64,000 nt of DNA from Phytophthora colocasiae (taxonomy: Eukaryota; Oomycota; Peronosporomycetes; Peronosporales; Peronosporaceae). The notes under the pieces are model-generated. The model made no database searches. It was given only the letters and a program-made list of their open reading frames with translations, and had not been told where the DNA came from. The number at the start of each line of letters is the position of its first letter. Position 1 is the stretch's first letter. Location of the stretch: positions 62,001 through 126,000 of the forward strand of contig JAGKQI010000098.1 in assembly GCA_018806915.1 (NCBI GenBank), read 5' to 3'. Made by a program: the position numbers and the translations under genes. This document shows, piece by piece, positions 32,718 to 46,499 of the stretch.

Positions 32718-33515
32718 GGCAAATTTGTGGGCGACACAACAACGCGTGCCTTGATCGCGGTTTCATTCGCTCGCAGATGCAATAATCTTCAAAAAATCGT
32801 GGAGAGAATGAAGGGTTATCATCCCTTCGCTCAGTATGGGTCCGGTCCCGGTCCTTTGTTACAATGTATGGAGTCCAAGCCCTGACGCTGATAACTGGCC
32901 TTTGTATAATTAGCCAATCAGTTGTTCACGTGTAGAAGGGAGGACACACACATCGGGAGAACACGCACTACGATGGATGAGCACAATATACGTTGTTCTG
33001 TTCTTCTGGACGTGCTAGCCATGGTTAACGCTATGCTGTTGAGCAAGCTTGGAGATGCTGATGCTGTGACCGTGTGAACCCAAGCAGAAGCATGCCGATT
33101 ACATACCCGAAGGACACCAGCAACGCTTTGATGTCATACAGGCAGCGTGTAAGCACCTAGCGCGCGTTCGGAGACTACTTTGAGATGCAGTGGGAGCTCA
33201 GCTACGGGCTCAGCTACATGGACGTCACGTACTCAGCCTGATCTCAGCTACATGGACTTCACATACTCGGACATGAAATGAGCAGCTCCAGCGTGACGTC
33301 TACCACAGTGAGTGTGGATATCTCGGTGGTCAAGCACTTGAGCTTGTTTGCTGGCTAGGACGCGGCGAGATTGTTCTTAGCGCAGCCGTTCCGTATTATT
33401 TGGTGGCCAAGGTGAAGAAGCTCAAGAATATCGCAATATTCAGCTACACGCCGGCGAGTTGATCACGACCAACCTCACGGTGTACGCGAGCGACTAGAAG
33501 AAAGGCAGAGGGCGC
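32718..33515. other. Decayed sequence left of the Crypton array
   Basis: No intact gene. Near 32,838 a GGTCCGGTCCCGGTCC word resembles the palindrome found in every array unit. At 33,190-33,260 the words CAGCTACGGGCTCAGCTACATGGAC and CAGCTACATGGACTTCAC indicate a local duplication. Short plus-strand frames look once-coding (for example ELITTNLTVYASD near 33,455), but I cannot name a family. Confidence 0.4.
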
Positions 33516-33705
33516 AGACTACGTCATCGCCATCAACGAACTGAGACGTGTATAACAAGACGGCTATGGTCAATCCGCGCCCTACGTTCAAGCAGCAGAC
33601 ATTTTCACCCCCGATCCGCTCCTTCGGGCACTTGCAGTACACATACATGGACAATAAACAATGGAGATTTGGAAACAGTATACGTTTATTGTTGGTATTC
33701 TCGCA

Positions 33706-35846
33706 TTACGGGTCATTCGTAGAAACGAGTTGGCAATGTGATGCTGCTGTAGCTCTGATAATATCTTGAATGGCATCACAGTTTTTTGCTATCCAGTTGA
33801 GGGACTTTTTGTGAGTTAGACGGTACTCCTCTAGAGCTCTGATAACATGATCCGTTGCCGTTTTATCGGGCACCACAGCAAGCCTCGAAATCTCAACTGC
33901 CAGATCTGCAATTAATCTATACACTGGACGCCTCCTGTTGAAGAAACGACGTTCATCAGCACTACACCACTTTGTTCCGAACTTGGTCTCCAGTTCGCGC
34001 ACAGCAACAGCTCCGCCTAATCCAATCCACTCCCCCCACAGCTCTGGAACAGTCACTAAACCTCTGCGCAGTTTGTACGTCGGGAAATGATGCGGCTCAC
34101 TCTGATTTGAATTTACCCCGGATCGCCCAGGTGTCGGGAAAGCTAGTGAACCATTGATAACCGGTGTCGCCTCTGCCCGACGAGACTGAGCGGCATCACT
34201 ACAAGCTTGCTGAGTACTGGCCAGAAGCTGCACTTGGACGACAGCAGTTCCTCCTCGTAGTGGAGACAATACCTGCAGAACATCACTGAGAGTATTCTCC
34301 ACTTTGTGCACCGCTGTGCAAATTTGGGATAAGGAGCTTCTCAAATCCTGATGTATACCATCGATTTTAGCATTCATCACTAGAATGGCTTTCTGGAGGC
34401 GTTGTTCTGCCGGGTCTTCCATCCCTTCCACGGCTTGTGTTGCAGAATGTTTATACTCCAAAATTCGGGTGAATGGAAAATAGCGTGTTGCCATATCGGG
34501 TGATTTGGAGTTGAGCTTTGTAAGAACACGGCATCCTGCAGCACTACGCTACGGAGATATTGTAGTAACTCGAGAAATCCACCCGCTGCAAGAGACTGTT
34601 CTGCGGATCCTGCATTAATTGCTTGCTGCCACATCTCCCACTTGGGGAAAGACTTTACTCTGCAATGACATTGGTGGGTCGACGGAAGCACGAGCAACAA
34701 AAAAACTGCCTCTGCTGGGTTCAAATCCAGCCAGTGTTCGCATAGCCTCTCGTGGAAGGGATGTAAGGTAGCACTTTTCCATTGACTGGTTATTCCATCT
34801 GCCCAGGCGGCGTATCTGAGACTCGCTAGCACCCCAAATCAGCCATACGCGATCCAGAACCACGACCGACGTGGGTTTTCGCTTTGCTGTGAATACCAAT
34901 ATGCGTCAGCGCAGCCGTGATAGCATCGTGGTGTACTTTGTACGACATTGGTTTTGTAGGATCGTTACCTGTTTTTAACAATTTGATAGGGTACCAGCAC
35001 TCGGACGAGGTAAAGTCAGGAAATGATTCGCCTTCTACATGCCACCGCCAGAAAAAGTAAAATCCCAGCATTCCGTGAGGACAGATTTCCACATATTTAC
35101 TCCTCATGCAGGCTCCGACTTCAATACGGCCAACTTGATTCGTTTTGCCTTGGCGCATCACCATGACGAGGAGCCCTGCATGCGCTATATCCTTCATTTT
35201 CGAGAACCAACGTGTGCAAATCCGCTAACTCCATCATCCGCGCTGATTCGCCTCTCATTAGCGCATAGTGACTCAAGAGAAAAGCAACTAAATTCCGAAG
35301 TAACTTGCCAGCATCTCGTGCTGGAGTCCAAAAAAACTGGGCAATCTCCTTAATTTGGTCTACTCTAGTGTAGCCATCCAAAAGAGTAGATGCTCCACGG
35401 TCCTCGTAATTGTTTCGCTTCCTCTCGTCCTCTTCAAACTGAGTCAGCTTCAACAGCGAGGTCACCGCCTCGTCACGGGGGGATGGGTTACCGTTTACCT
35501 TTGCCCGAGATTGTTGCTTCCACAAATCGACCATTGCTGCTACGTAGGAATTCACTGTAGAGCGACCTACCTTCTCCACTCGATCGCAGTTTTTACTTCC
35601 ATTCTTGTGTCGTTTGGTCCTTCCAATTACGCGCTCTTCGAGAAAGAGATGTAGTTTTTCCCCTGTTACTGTGAATCGGGTCAGGTCGTTAAAAGCAGAT
35701 TCCTTTGACCTACACCAGTCTAAGAATTCCTTTTGCCGGTTGTTGTAAGCTCTTTGCGTGTTTTGTGGTCGTTTTGTTGCGCTTTTGACGTAAGTTCGTT
35801 GAACGGACTCTTTCAGGGCCACTCGCATCCGAGCTTCCTCTTCCAT
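33706..35846 (-). pseudogene. Crypton recombinase, unit 1
   Basis: Family model, numbered from the MEEEARM start, 713 residues: N-terminal SAM-like/core-binding region 1-165; Arg box LSHYALMRGES with R198; K234 region; HVGR with H325 and R328; GRW with W351; KCYLTSL with the nucleophile candidate Y360; a linker with a helical segment 470-540; and GCR1_C DNA-binding domain about 590-680 (YKLRRGLVTVPELWGEWIGL). Unit 1 is open for 225 codons, then an extra base near 35,176 shifts the frame, and further shifts occur near 34,850 and 34,635. A His replaces the usual Gln in EPQHFPT. Confidence 0.85.
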
Positions 35847-36263
35847 GTTGCTGCTCTTAGGAGGTGACCTGCAAATTGTCTAATGGTGAAAAGTCGCGGT
35901 TTTTCGCGCCATCCCCTGATTTTCATCCTATCCAGTTGTAGAAGACTCGCGGTCAGATAAACGGTTTATTTAACCCTTCAAAGCACAATAACCGCATTGA
36001 TTTGACAAAAAGTGCTTGAGAGGACCGGACCCGGTCCGGACCCCGGTAATGATAATGCACTTTATAGAACTGTGTAGACTACGTCATCGCCATCAACGAA
36101 CTGAGACGTGTATAACAAGACGGCTATGGTCAATCCGCGCCCTACTTTCAAGCAGCAGACATTTTCACCCCCGATCCGCTCCTTCGGGCGCGCAGTACAC
36201 ATACATGGACAATAAACAATGGAGATTTGGAAACAGTATACGTTTATTGTTGGTATTCTCGCA

Positions 36264-38406
36264 TTACGGGTCATTCGTAGAAACGAGTTGGCAATGTGAT
36301 GCTGCTGTAGCTCTGATAATATCTTGAATGGCATCACAGTTTTTTGCTATCCAGTTGAGGGACTTTTTGTGAGTTTGACGGTACTCCTCTAGAGCTCTGA
36401 TAACATGATCCGTTGCCGTTTTATCGGGCACCACAGCAAGCCTCGAAATCTCGACTGCCAGATCTGCAATTAATCTATACACTGGACGCCTCCTGTTGAA
36501 GAAACGACGTTCATCAGCACTACACCACTTTGTTCCGAACTTGGTCTCCAGTTCGCGCACAGCAACAGCTCCGCCTAATCCAATCCACTCCCCCCACAGC
36601 TCTGGAACAGTCACTAAACCTCTGCGCAGTTTGTACGTCGGGAAATGCTGCGGCTCACTCTGATTTGAATTTACCCCGGATCGCCCAGGTGTCAGGAAAG
36701 CTAGTGAACCATTGATAACCGGTGTCGCCTCTGCCCCGACGAGACTGAGCGGCATCACTACAAGCTTGCTGAGTACTGGCCAGAAGCTGCACTTGGACGA
36801 CAGCAGTTCCTCCTCGTAGTGGAGACAATACCTGCAGAACATCACTGAGAGTATTCTCCACTTTGTGCACCGCTGTGCAAATTTGGGATAAGGAGCTTCT
36901 CAAATCCTGATGTATACCATCGATTTTAGCATTCATCACTAGAATGGCTTTCTGGAGGCGTTGTTCTGCCGGGTCTTCCATCCCTTCCACGGCTTGTGTT
37001 GCCAGCATGTTTATACTCCAAAATTCGGGTGAATGGAAAATAGCGTGTTGCCATATCGGGTGATTTGGAGTTGAGCTTTGTAAGAACACGGCATCCTGCA
37101 GCACTACGCTACGGAGATATTGTAGTAACTCGAGAAATCCACCCGCTGCAAGAGACTGTTCTGCGGATCCTGCATTAATTGCTTGCTGCCACATCTCCAC
37201 TTGGGGAAAGACTTTACTCTGCAATGACATTGGTGGGTCGACGGAAGCACGAGCAACAAAAAAACTGCCTCTGCTGGGTTCAAATCCAGCCAGTGTTCGC
37301 ATAGCCTCTCGTGGAAGGGATGTAAGGTAGCACTTTTCCATTGACTGGTTATTCCATCTGCCCAGGCGGCGTATCTGAGACTCGCTAGCACCCCCCAAAT
37401 CAGCCATACGCGATCCAGAACCACGACCGACGTGGGTTTTCGCTTTGCTGTGAATACCAATATGCGTCAGCGCAGCCGTGATAGCATCGTGGTGTACTTT
37501 GTACGACATTGGTTTTGTAGGATCGTTACCTGTTTTTAACAATTTGATAGGGTACCAGCACTCGGACGAGGTAAAGTCAGGAAATGATTCGCCTTCTACA
37601 TGCCACCGCCAGAAAAAGTAAAATCCCAGCATTCCGTGAGGACAGATTTCCACATATTTACTCCTCATGCAGGCTCCGACTTCAATACGGCCAACTTGAT
37701 TCGTTTTGCCTTGGCGCATCACCATGACGAGGGCCCTGCATGCGCTATATCCTTCATTTTCGAGAACCAACGTGTGCAAATCCGCTAACTCCATCATCCG
37801 CGCTGATTCGCCTCTCATTAGCGCATAGTGACTCAAGAGAAAAGCAACTAAATTCCGAAGTAACTTGCCAGCATCTCGTGCTGGAGTCCAAAAAAACTAG
37901 GCAATCTCCTTAATTTGGTCTACTCTAGTGTAGCCATCCAAAAGAGTAGATGCTCCACGGTCCTCGTAATTGTTTCGCTTCCTCTCGTCCTCTTCAAACT
38001 GAGTCAGCTTCAACAGCGAGGTCACCGCCTCGTCACGGGGGGATGGGTTACCGTTTACCTTTGCCCGAGATTGTTGCTTCCACAAATCGACCATTGCTGC
38101 TACGTAGGAATTCACTGTAGAGCGACCTACCTTCTCCACTCGATCGCAGTTTTTACTTCCATTCTTGTGTCGTTTGGTCCTTCCAATTACGCGCTCTTCG
38201 AGAAAGAGATGTAGTTTTTCCCCTGTTACTGTGAATCGGGTCAGGTCGTTAAAAGCAGATTCCTTTGACCTACACCAGTCTAAGAATTCCTTTTGCCGGT
38301 TGTTGTAAGCTCTTTGCGTGTTTTGTGGTCGTTTTGTTGCGCTTTTGACGTAAGTTCGTTGAACGGACTCTTTCAGGGCCACTCGCATCCGAGCTTCCTC
38401 TTCCAT
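36264..38406 (-). pseudogene. Crypton recombinase, unit 2
   Basis: Open from the start to residue 169, where CAG to TAG makes Q170 a stop. It then stays open for 393 codons, covering the full catalytic domain (R198, H325, R328, W351, Y360). An extra C near 36,735 shifts the frame before GCR1_C, which is itself open in another frame. Apart from the single nonsense codon this is one of the most complete recombinase domains in the array. Confidence 0.85.
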
Positions 38407-38425
38407 GTTGCTGCTCTTAGGTGAC

Positions 38426-38443
38426 CTGCAAATTGTCTAATGG
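38426..38443 (-). promoter_or_regulatory. Inr/FPR-like element of the Crypton gene (unit 2; all units)
   Basis: The minus-strand CCATTAGACAATTTGCAG resembles the oomycete TCATTYYNCAWTTT core promoter: CATT and CAATTT are kept and the first base differs. It sits about 20 bp upstream of the start codon and is identical in every unit. Confidence 0.45.
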
Positions 38444-38822
38444 TGAAAAGTCGCGGTTTTTCGCGCCATCCCCTGATTTTCATCCTATCCAGTTGTAGAA
38501 GACTCGCGGTCAGATAAACGGTTTATTTAACCCTTCAAAGCACAATAACCGCATTGATTTGACAAAAAGTGCTTGAGAGGACCGGACCCGGTCCGGACCC
38601 CGGTAATGATAATGCACTTTATAGAACTGTGTAGACTACGTCATCGCCATCAACGAACTGAGACGTGTATAACAAGACGGCTATGGTCAATCCGCGCCCT
38701 ACTTTCAAGCAGCAGACATTTTCACCCCCGATCCGCTCCTTCGGGCACTTGCAGTACACATACATGGACAATAAACAATGGAGATTTGGAAACAGTATAC
38801 GTTTATTGTTGGTATTCTCGCA

Positions 38823-40959
38823 TTACGGGTCATTCGTAGAAACGAGTTGGCAATGTGATGCTGCTGTAGCTCTGATAATATCTTGAATGGCATCACAGTT
38901 TTTTGCTATCCAGTTGAGGGACTTTTTGTGAGTTTGACGGTACTCCTCTAGAGCTCTGATAACATGATCCGTTGCCGTTTTATCGGGCACCACAGCAAGC
39001 CTCGAAATCTCGACTGCCAGATCTGCAATTAATCTATACACTGGACGCCTCCTGTTGAAGAAACGACGTTCATCAGCACTACACCACTTTGTTCCGAACT
39101 TGGTCTCAGTTCGCGCACAGCAACAGCTCCGCCTAATCCAATCCACTCCCCCACAGCTCTGGAACAGTCACTAAACCTCTGCGCAGTTTGTACGTCGGGA
39201 AATGCTGCGGCTCACTCTGATTTGAATTTACCCCGGATCGCCCAGGTGTCGGGAAAGCTAGTGAACCATTGATAACCGGTGTCGCCTCTGCCCGACGAGA
39301 CTGAGCGGCATCACTACAAGCTTGCTGAGTACTGGCCAGAAGCTGCACTTGGACGACAGCAGTTCCTCCTCGTAGTGGAGACAATACCTGCAGAACATCA
39401 CTGAGAGTATTCTCCACTTTTGTGCACCGCTGTGCAAATTTGGGATAAGGAGCTTCTCAAATCCTGATGTATACCATCGATTTTAGCATTCATCACTAGA
39501 ATGGCTTTCTGGAGGCGTTGTTCTGCCGGGTCTTCCATCCCTTCCACGGCTTGTGTTGCAGCATGTTTATACTCCAAAATTCGGGTGAATGGAAAATAGC
39601 GTGTTGCCATATCGGGTGATTTGGAGTTGAGCTTTGTAAGAACACGGCATCCTGCAGCACTACGCTACGGAGATATTGTAGTAACTCGAGAAATCCACCC
39701 GCTGCAGAGACTGTTCTGCGGATCCTGCATTAATTGCTTGCTGCCACATCTCCACTTGGGGAAAGACTTTACTCTGCAATGACATTGGTGGGTCGACGGA
39801 AGCACGAGCAACAAAAAAACTGCCTCTGCTGGGTTCAAATCCAGCCAGTGTTCGCATAGCCTCTCGTGGAAGGGATGTAAGGTAGCACTTTTCCATTGAC
39901 TGGTTATTCCATCTGCCCAGGCGGCGTATCTGAGACTCGCTAGCACCCCCCAAATCAGCCATACGCGATCCAGAACCACGACCGACGTGGGTTTTCGCTT
40001 TGCTGTGAATACCAATATGCGTCAGCGCAGCCGTGATAGCATCGTGGTGTACTTTGTACGACATTGGTTTTGTAGGATCGTTACCTGTTTTTAACAATTT
40101 GATAGGGTACCAGCACTCGGACGAGGTAAAGTCAGGAAATGATTCGCCTTCTACATGCCACCGCCAGAAAAAGTAAAATCCCAGCATTCCGTGAGGACAG
40201 ATTTCCACATATTTACTCCTCATGCAGGCTCCGACTTCAATACGGCCAACTTGATTCGTTTTGCCTTGGCGCATCACCATGACGAGGGCCCTGCATGCGC
40301 TATATCCTTCATTTTCGAGAACCAACGTGTGCAAATCCGCTAACTCCATCATCCGCGCTGATTCGCCTCTCATTAGCGCATAGTGACTCAAGAGAAAAGC
40401 AACTAAATTCCGAAGTAACTTGCCAGCATCTCGTGCTGGAGTCCAAAAAAACTGGGCAATCTCCTTAATTTGGTCTACTCTAGTGTAGCCATCCAAAAGA
40501 GTAGATGCTCCACGGTCCTCGTAATTGTTTCGCTTCCTCTCGTCCTCTTCAAACTGAGTCAGCTTCAACAGCGAGGTCACCGCCTCGTCACGGGGGATGG
40601 GTTACCGTTTACCTTTGCCCGAGATTGTTGCTTCCACAAATCGACCATTGCTGCTACGTAGGAATTCACTGTAGAGCGACCTACCTTCTCCACTCGATCG
40701 CAGTTTTTACTTCCATTCTTGTGTCGTTTGGTCCTTCCAATTACGCGCTCTTCGAGAAAGAGATGTAGTTTTTCCCTGTTACTGTGAATCAGGTCAGGTC
40801 GTTAAAAGCAGATTCCTTTGACCTACACCAGTCTAAGAATTCCTTTTGCCGGTTGTTGTAAGCTCTTTGCGTGTTTTGTGGTCGTTTTGTTGCGCTTTTG
40901 ACGTAAGTTCGTTGAACGGACTCTTTCAGGGCCACTCGCATCCGAGCTTCCTCTTCCAT
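38823..40959 (-). pseudogene. Crypton recombinase, unit 3
   Basis: Same gene as unit 1. CGA to TGA makes R57 a stop, shared with units 4 and 6. From residue 128 it is open for about 300 codons through the whole catalytic domain. Later one-base losses near 39,710, 39,415 and 39,107 break the linker and GCR1_C region. Confidence 0.85.
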
Positions 40960-41378
40960 GTTGCTGCTCTTAGGAGGTGACCTGCAAATTGTCTAATGGT
41001 GAAAAGTCGCGGTTTTTCGCGCCATCCCCTGATTTTCATCCTATCCAGTTGTAGAAGACTCGCGGTCAGATAAACGGTTTATTTAACCCTTCAAAGCACA
41101 ATAACCGCATTGATTTGACAAAAAGTGCTTGAGAGGACCGGACCCGGTCCGGACCCCGGTAATGATAATGCACTTTATAGAACTGTGTAGACTACGTCAT
41201 CGCCATCAACGAACTGAGACGTGTATAACAAGACGGCTATGGTCAATCCGCGCCCTACTTTCAAGCAGCAGACATTTTCACCCCCGATCCGCTCCTTCGG
41301 GCACTTGCAGTACACATACATGGACAATAAACAATGGAGATTTGGAAACAGTATACGTTTATTGTTGGTATTCTCGCA

Positions 41379-43517
41379 TTACGGGTCATTCGTAGAAACG
41401 AGTTGGCAATGTGATGCTGCTGTAGCTCTGATAATATCTTGAATGGCATCACAGTTTTTTTGCTATCCAGTTGAGGGACTTTTTGTGAGTTTGACGGTAC
41501 TCCTCTAGAGCTCTGATAACATGATCCGTTGCCGTTTTATCGGGCACCACAGCAAGCCTCGAAATCTCGACTGCCAGATCTGCAATTAATCTATACACTG
41601 GACGCCTCCTGTTGAAGAAACGACGTTCATCAGCACTACACCACTTTGTTCCGAACTTGGTCTCCAGTTCGCGCACAGCAACAGCTCCGCCTAATCCAAT
41701 CCACTCCCCCCACAGCTCTGGAACAGTCACTAAACCTCTGCGCAGTTTGTACGTCGGGAAATGCTGCGGCTCACTCTGATTTGAATTTACCCCGGATCGC
41801 CCAGGTGTCGGGAAAGCTAGTGAACCATTGATAACCGGTGTCGCCTCTGCCCGACGAGACTGAGCGGCATCACTACAAGCTTGCTGAGTACTGGCCAGAA
41901 GCTGCACTTGGACGACAGCAGTTCCTCCTCGTAGTGGAGACAATACCTGCAGAACATCACTGAGAGTATTCTCCACTTTGTGCACCGCTGTGCAAATTTG
42001 GGATAAGGAGCTTCTCAAATCCTGATGTATACCATCGATTTTAGCATTCATCACTAGAATGGCTTTCTGGAGGCGTTGTTCTGCCGGGTCTTCCATCCCT
42101 TCCACGGCTTGTGTTGCAGCATGTTTATACTCCAAAAATTCGGGTGAATGGAAAATAGCGTGTTGCCATATCGGGTGATTTGGAGTTGAGCTTTGTAAGA
42201 ACACGGCATCCTGCAGCACTACGCTACGGAGATATTGTAGTAACTCGAGAAATCCACCCGCTGCAAGAGACTGTTCTGCGGATCCTGCATTAATTGCTTG
42301 CTGCCACATCTCCACTTGGGGAAAGACTTTACTCTGCAATGACATTGGTGGGTCGACGGAAGCACGAGCAACAAAAAAACTGCCTCTGCTGGGTTCAAAT
42401 CCAGCCAGTGTTCGCATAGCCTCTCGTGGAAGGGATGTAAGGTAGCACTTTTCCATTGACTGGTTATTCCATCTGCCCAGGCGGCGTATCTGAGACTCGC
42501 TAGCACCCCCCAAATCAGCCATACGCGATCCAGAACCACGACCGACGTGGGTTTTCGCTTTGCTGTGAATACCAATATGCGTCAGCGCAGCCGTGATAGC
42601 ATCGTGGTGTACTTTGTACGACATTGGTTTTGTAGGATCGTTACCTGTTTTTAACAATTTGATAGGAGGTACCAGCACTCGGACGAGGTAAAGTCAGGAA
42701 ATGATTCGCCTTCTACATGCCACCGCCAGAAAAAGTAAAATCCCAGCATTCCGTGAGGACAGATTTCCACATATTTACTCCTCATGCAGGCTCCGACTTC
42801 AATACGGCCAACTTGATTCGTTTTGCCTTGGCGCATCACCATGACGAGGGCCCTGCATGCGCTATATCCTTCATTTTCGAGAACCAACGTGTGCAAATCC
42901 GCTAACTCCATCATCCGCGCTGATTCGCCTCTCATTAGCGCATAGTGACTCAAGAGAAAAGCAACTAAATTCCGAAGTAACTTGCCAGCATCTCGTGCTG
43001 GAGTCCAAAAACTGGGCAATCTCCTTAATTTGGTCTACTCTAGTGTAGCCATCCAAAGAGTAGATGCTCCACGGTCCTCGTAATTGTTTCGCTTCCTCTC
43101 GTCCTCTTCAAACTGAGTCAGCTTCAACAGCGAGGTCACCGCCTCGTCACGGGGATGGGTTACCGTTTACCTTGCCCGGGATTGTTGCTTCCACAAATCG
43201 ACCATTGCTGCTACGTAGGAATTCACTGTAGAGCGACCTACCTTCTCCACTCGATCGCAGTTTTTACTTCCATTCTTGTGTCGTTTGGTCCTTCCAATTA
43301 CGCGCTCTTCGAGAAAGAGATGTAGTTTTTCCCCTGTTACTGTGAATCAGGTCAGGTCGTTAAAGCAGATTCCTTTGACCTACACCAGTCTAAGAATTCC
43401 TTTTGCCGGTTGTTGTAAGCTCTTTGCGTGTTTTGTGGTCGTTTTGTTGCGCTTTTGACGTAAGTTCGTTGAACGGACTCTTTCAGGGCCACTCGCATCC
43501 GAGCTTCCCTCTTCCAT
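41379..43517 (-). pseudogene. Crypton recombinase, unit 4
   Basis: An extra C right after the start codon (near 43,509) and the R57 stop break the N-terminus. The 409-codon frame 42,678-41,449 covers H325 to GCR1_C without interruption and is the longest open stretch in the array. It ends in a T-run (7 instead of 6) close to the normal stop. Confidence 0.85.
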
Positions 43518-43937
43518 GTTGCTGCTCTTAGGAGGTGACCTGCAAATTGTCTAATGGTGAAAAGTCGCGGTTTTTCGCGCCATCCCCTGATTTTCATCCT
43601 ATCCAGTTGTAGAAGACTCGCGGTCAGATAAACGGTTTATTTAACCCTTCAAAGCACAATAACCGCATTGATTTGACAAAAGTGCTTGAGAGGACCGGAC
43701 CCGGTCCGGACCCCGGTAATGATAATGCACTTTATAGAACTGCATGTAGACTACGTCATCGCCATCAACGAACTGAGACGTGTATAACAAGACGGCTATG
43801 GTCAATCCGCGCCCTACTTTCAAGCAGCAGACATTTTCACCCCCGATCCGCTCCTTCGGGCACTTGCAGTACACATACATGGACAATAAACAATGGAGAT
43901 TTGGAAACAGTATACGTTTATTGTTGGTATTCTCGCA

Positions 43938-46081
43938 TTACGGGTCATTCGTAGAAACGAGTTGGCAATGTGATGCTGCTGTAGCTCTGATAATATCTTG
44001 AATGGCATCACAGTTTTTTGCTATCCAGTTGAGGGACTTTTTGTGAGTTTGACGGTACTCCTCTAGAGCTCTGATAACATGATCCGTTGCCGTTTTATCG
44101 GGCACCACAGCAAGCCTCGAAATCTCAACTGCCAGATCTGCAATTAATCTATACACTGGACGCCTCCTGTTGAAGAAACGACGTTCATCAGCACTACACC
44201 ACTTTGTTCCGAACTTGGTCTCCAGTTCGCGCACAGCAACAGCTCCGCCTAATCCAATCCACTCCCCCCACAGCTCTGGAACAGTCACTAAACCTCTGCG
44301 CAGTTTGTACGTCGGGAAATGCTGCGGCTCACTCTGATTTGAATTTACCCCGGATCGCCCAGGTGTCGGGAAAGCTAGTGAACCATTGATAACCGGTGTC
44401 GCCTCTGCCCGACGAGACTGAGCGGCATCACTACAAGCTTGCTGAGTACTGGCCAGAAGCTGCACTTGGACGACAGCAGTTCCTCCTCGTAGTGGAGACA
44501 ATACCTGCAGAACATCACTGAGAGTATTCTCCACTTTGTGCACCGCTGTGCAAATTTGGGATAAGGAGCTTCTCAAATCCTGATGTATACCATCGATTTT
44601 AGCATTCATCACTAGAATGGCTTTCTGGAGGCGTTGTTCTGCCGGGTCTTCCATCCCTTCCACGGCTTGTGTTGCAGCATGTTTATACTCCAAAAATTCG
44701 GGTGAATGGAAAATAGCGTGTTGCCATATCGGGTGATTTGGAGTTGAGCTTTGTAAGAACACGGCATCCTGCAGCACTACGCTACGGAGATATTGTAGTA
44801 ACTCGAGAAATCCACCCGCTGCAAGAGACTGTTCTGCGGATCCTGCATTAATTGCTTGCTGCCACATCTCCACTTGGGGAAAGACTTTACTCTGCAATGA
44901 CATTGGTGGGTCGACGGAAGCACGAGCAACAAAAACTGCCTCTGCTGGGTTCAAATCCAGCCAGTGTTCGCATAGCCTCTCGTGGAAGGGATGTAAGGTA
45001 GCACTTTTCCATTGACTGGTTATTCCATCTGCCCAGGCGGCGTATCTGAGACTCGCTAGCACCCCCCAAATCAGCCATACGCGATCCAGAACCACGACCG
45101 ACGTGGGTTTTCGCTTTGCTGTGAATACCAATATGCGTCAGCGCAGCCGTGATAGCATCGTGGTGTACTTTGTACGACATTGGTTTTGTAGGATCGTTAC
45201 CTGTTTTTAACAATTTGATAGGAATTTACCCAGCACTCGGACGAGGTAAAGTCAGGAAATGATTCGCCTTCTACATGCCACCGCCAGAAAAAGTAAAATC
45301 CCAGCATTCCGTGAGGACAGATTTCCACATATTTACTCCTCATGCAGGCTCCGACTTCAATACGGCCAACTTGATTCGTTTTGCCTTGGCGCATCACCAT
45401 GACGAGGGCCCTGCATGCGCTATATCCTTCATTTTCGAGAACCAACGTGTGCAAATCCGCTAACTCCATCATCCGCGCTGATTCGCCTCTCATTAGCGCA
45501 TAGTGACTCAAGAGAAAAGCAACTAAATTCCGAAGTAACTTGCCAGCATCTCGTGCTGGAGTCCAAAAAAACTGGGCAATCTCCTTAATTTGGTCTACTC
45601 TAGTGTAGCCATCCAAAAGAGTAGATGCTCCACGGTCCTCGTAATTGTTTCGCTTCCTCTCGTCCTCTTCAAACTGAGTCAGCTTCAACAGCGAGGTCAC
45701 CGCCTCGTCACGGGGGGATGGGTTACCGTTTACCTTTGCCCGAGATTGTTGCTTCCACAAATCGACCATTGCTGCTACGTAGGAATTCACTGTAGAGCGA
45801 CCTACCTTCTCCACTCGATCGCAGTTTTTACTTCCATTCTTGTGTCGTTTGGTCCTTCCAATTACGCGCTCTTCGAGAAAGAGATGTAGTTTTTCCCCTG
45901 TTACTGTGAATCGGGTCAGGTCGTTAAAAGCAGATTCCTTTGACCTACACCAGTCTAAGAATTCCTTTTGCCGGTTGTTGTAAGCTCTTTGCGTGTTTTG
46001 TGGTCGTTTTGTTGCGCTTTTGACGTAAGTTCGTTGAACGGACTCTTTCAGGGCCACTCGCATCCGAGCTTCCTCTTCCAT
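43938..46081 (-). pseudogene. Crypton recombinase, unit 5
   Basis: Open from the start to residue 284, including R198. A small insertion (GGAATTTACCC in place of GGGTACC) near 45,225 then breaks the frame, and the A-run near 44,930 is two bases short. The 3' part, from FVARASVDPP to the natural stop, is fully open and includes GCR1_C. Only these two lesions separate it from an intact gene, making it the least damaged copy. Confidence 0.87.
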
Positions 46082-46499
46082 GTTGCTGCTCTTAGGAGGT
46101 GACCTGCAAATTGTCTAATGGTGAAAAGTCGCGGTTTTTCGCGCCATCCCCTGATTTTCATCCTATCCAGTTGTAGAAGACTCGCGGTCAGATAAACGGT
46201 TTATTTAACCCTTCAAAGCACAATAACCGCATTGATTTGACAAAAAGTGCTTGAGAGGACCGGACCCGGTCCGGACCCCGGTAATGATAATGCACTTTAT
46301 AGAACTGTGTAGACTACGTCATCGCCATCAACGAACTGAGACGTGTATAACAAGACGGCTATGGTCAATCCGCGCCCTACTTTCAAGCAGCAGACATTTT
46401 CACCCCGATCCGCTCCTTCGGGCACTTGCAGTACACATACATGGACAATAAACAATGGAGATTTGGAAACAGTATACGTTTATTGTTGGTATTCTCGCA

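Noticed and set aside
32838..32860. A ninth, degenerate Crypton end left of the array
   Set aside because: Only a short GGTCCGGTCCCGGTCC word resembles the unit palindrome; no other unit sequence is nearby.
33548..33769. 73-codon plus-strand frame repeated at each Crypton unit end, and the 99-codon frame over the recombinase N-terminus
   Set aside because: Repeated only because the units are repeated. They lie antisense to, or straddle the end of, the recombinase gene and have no domain.
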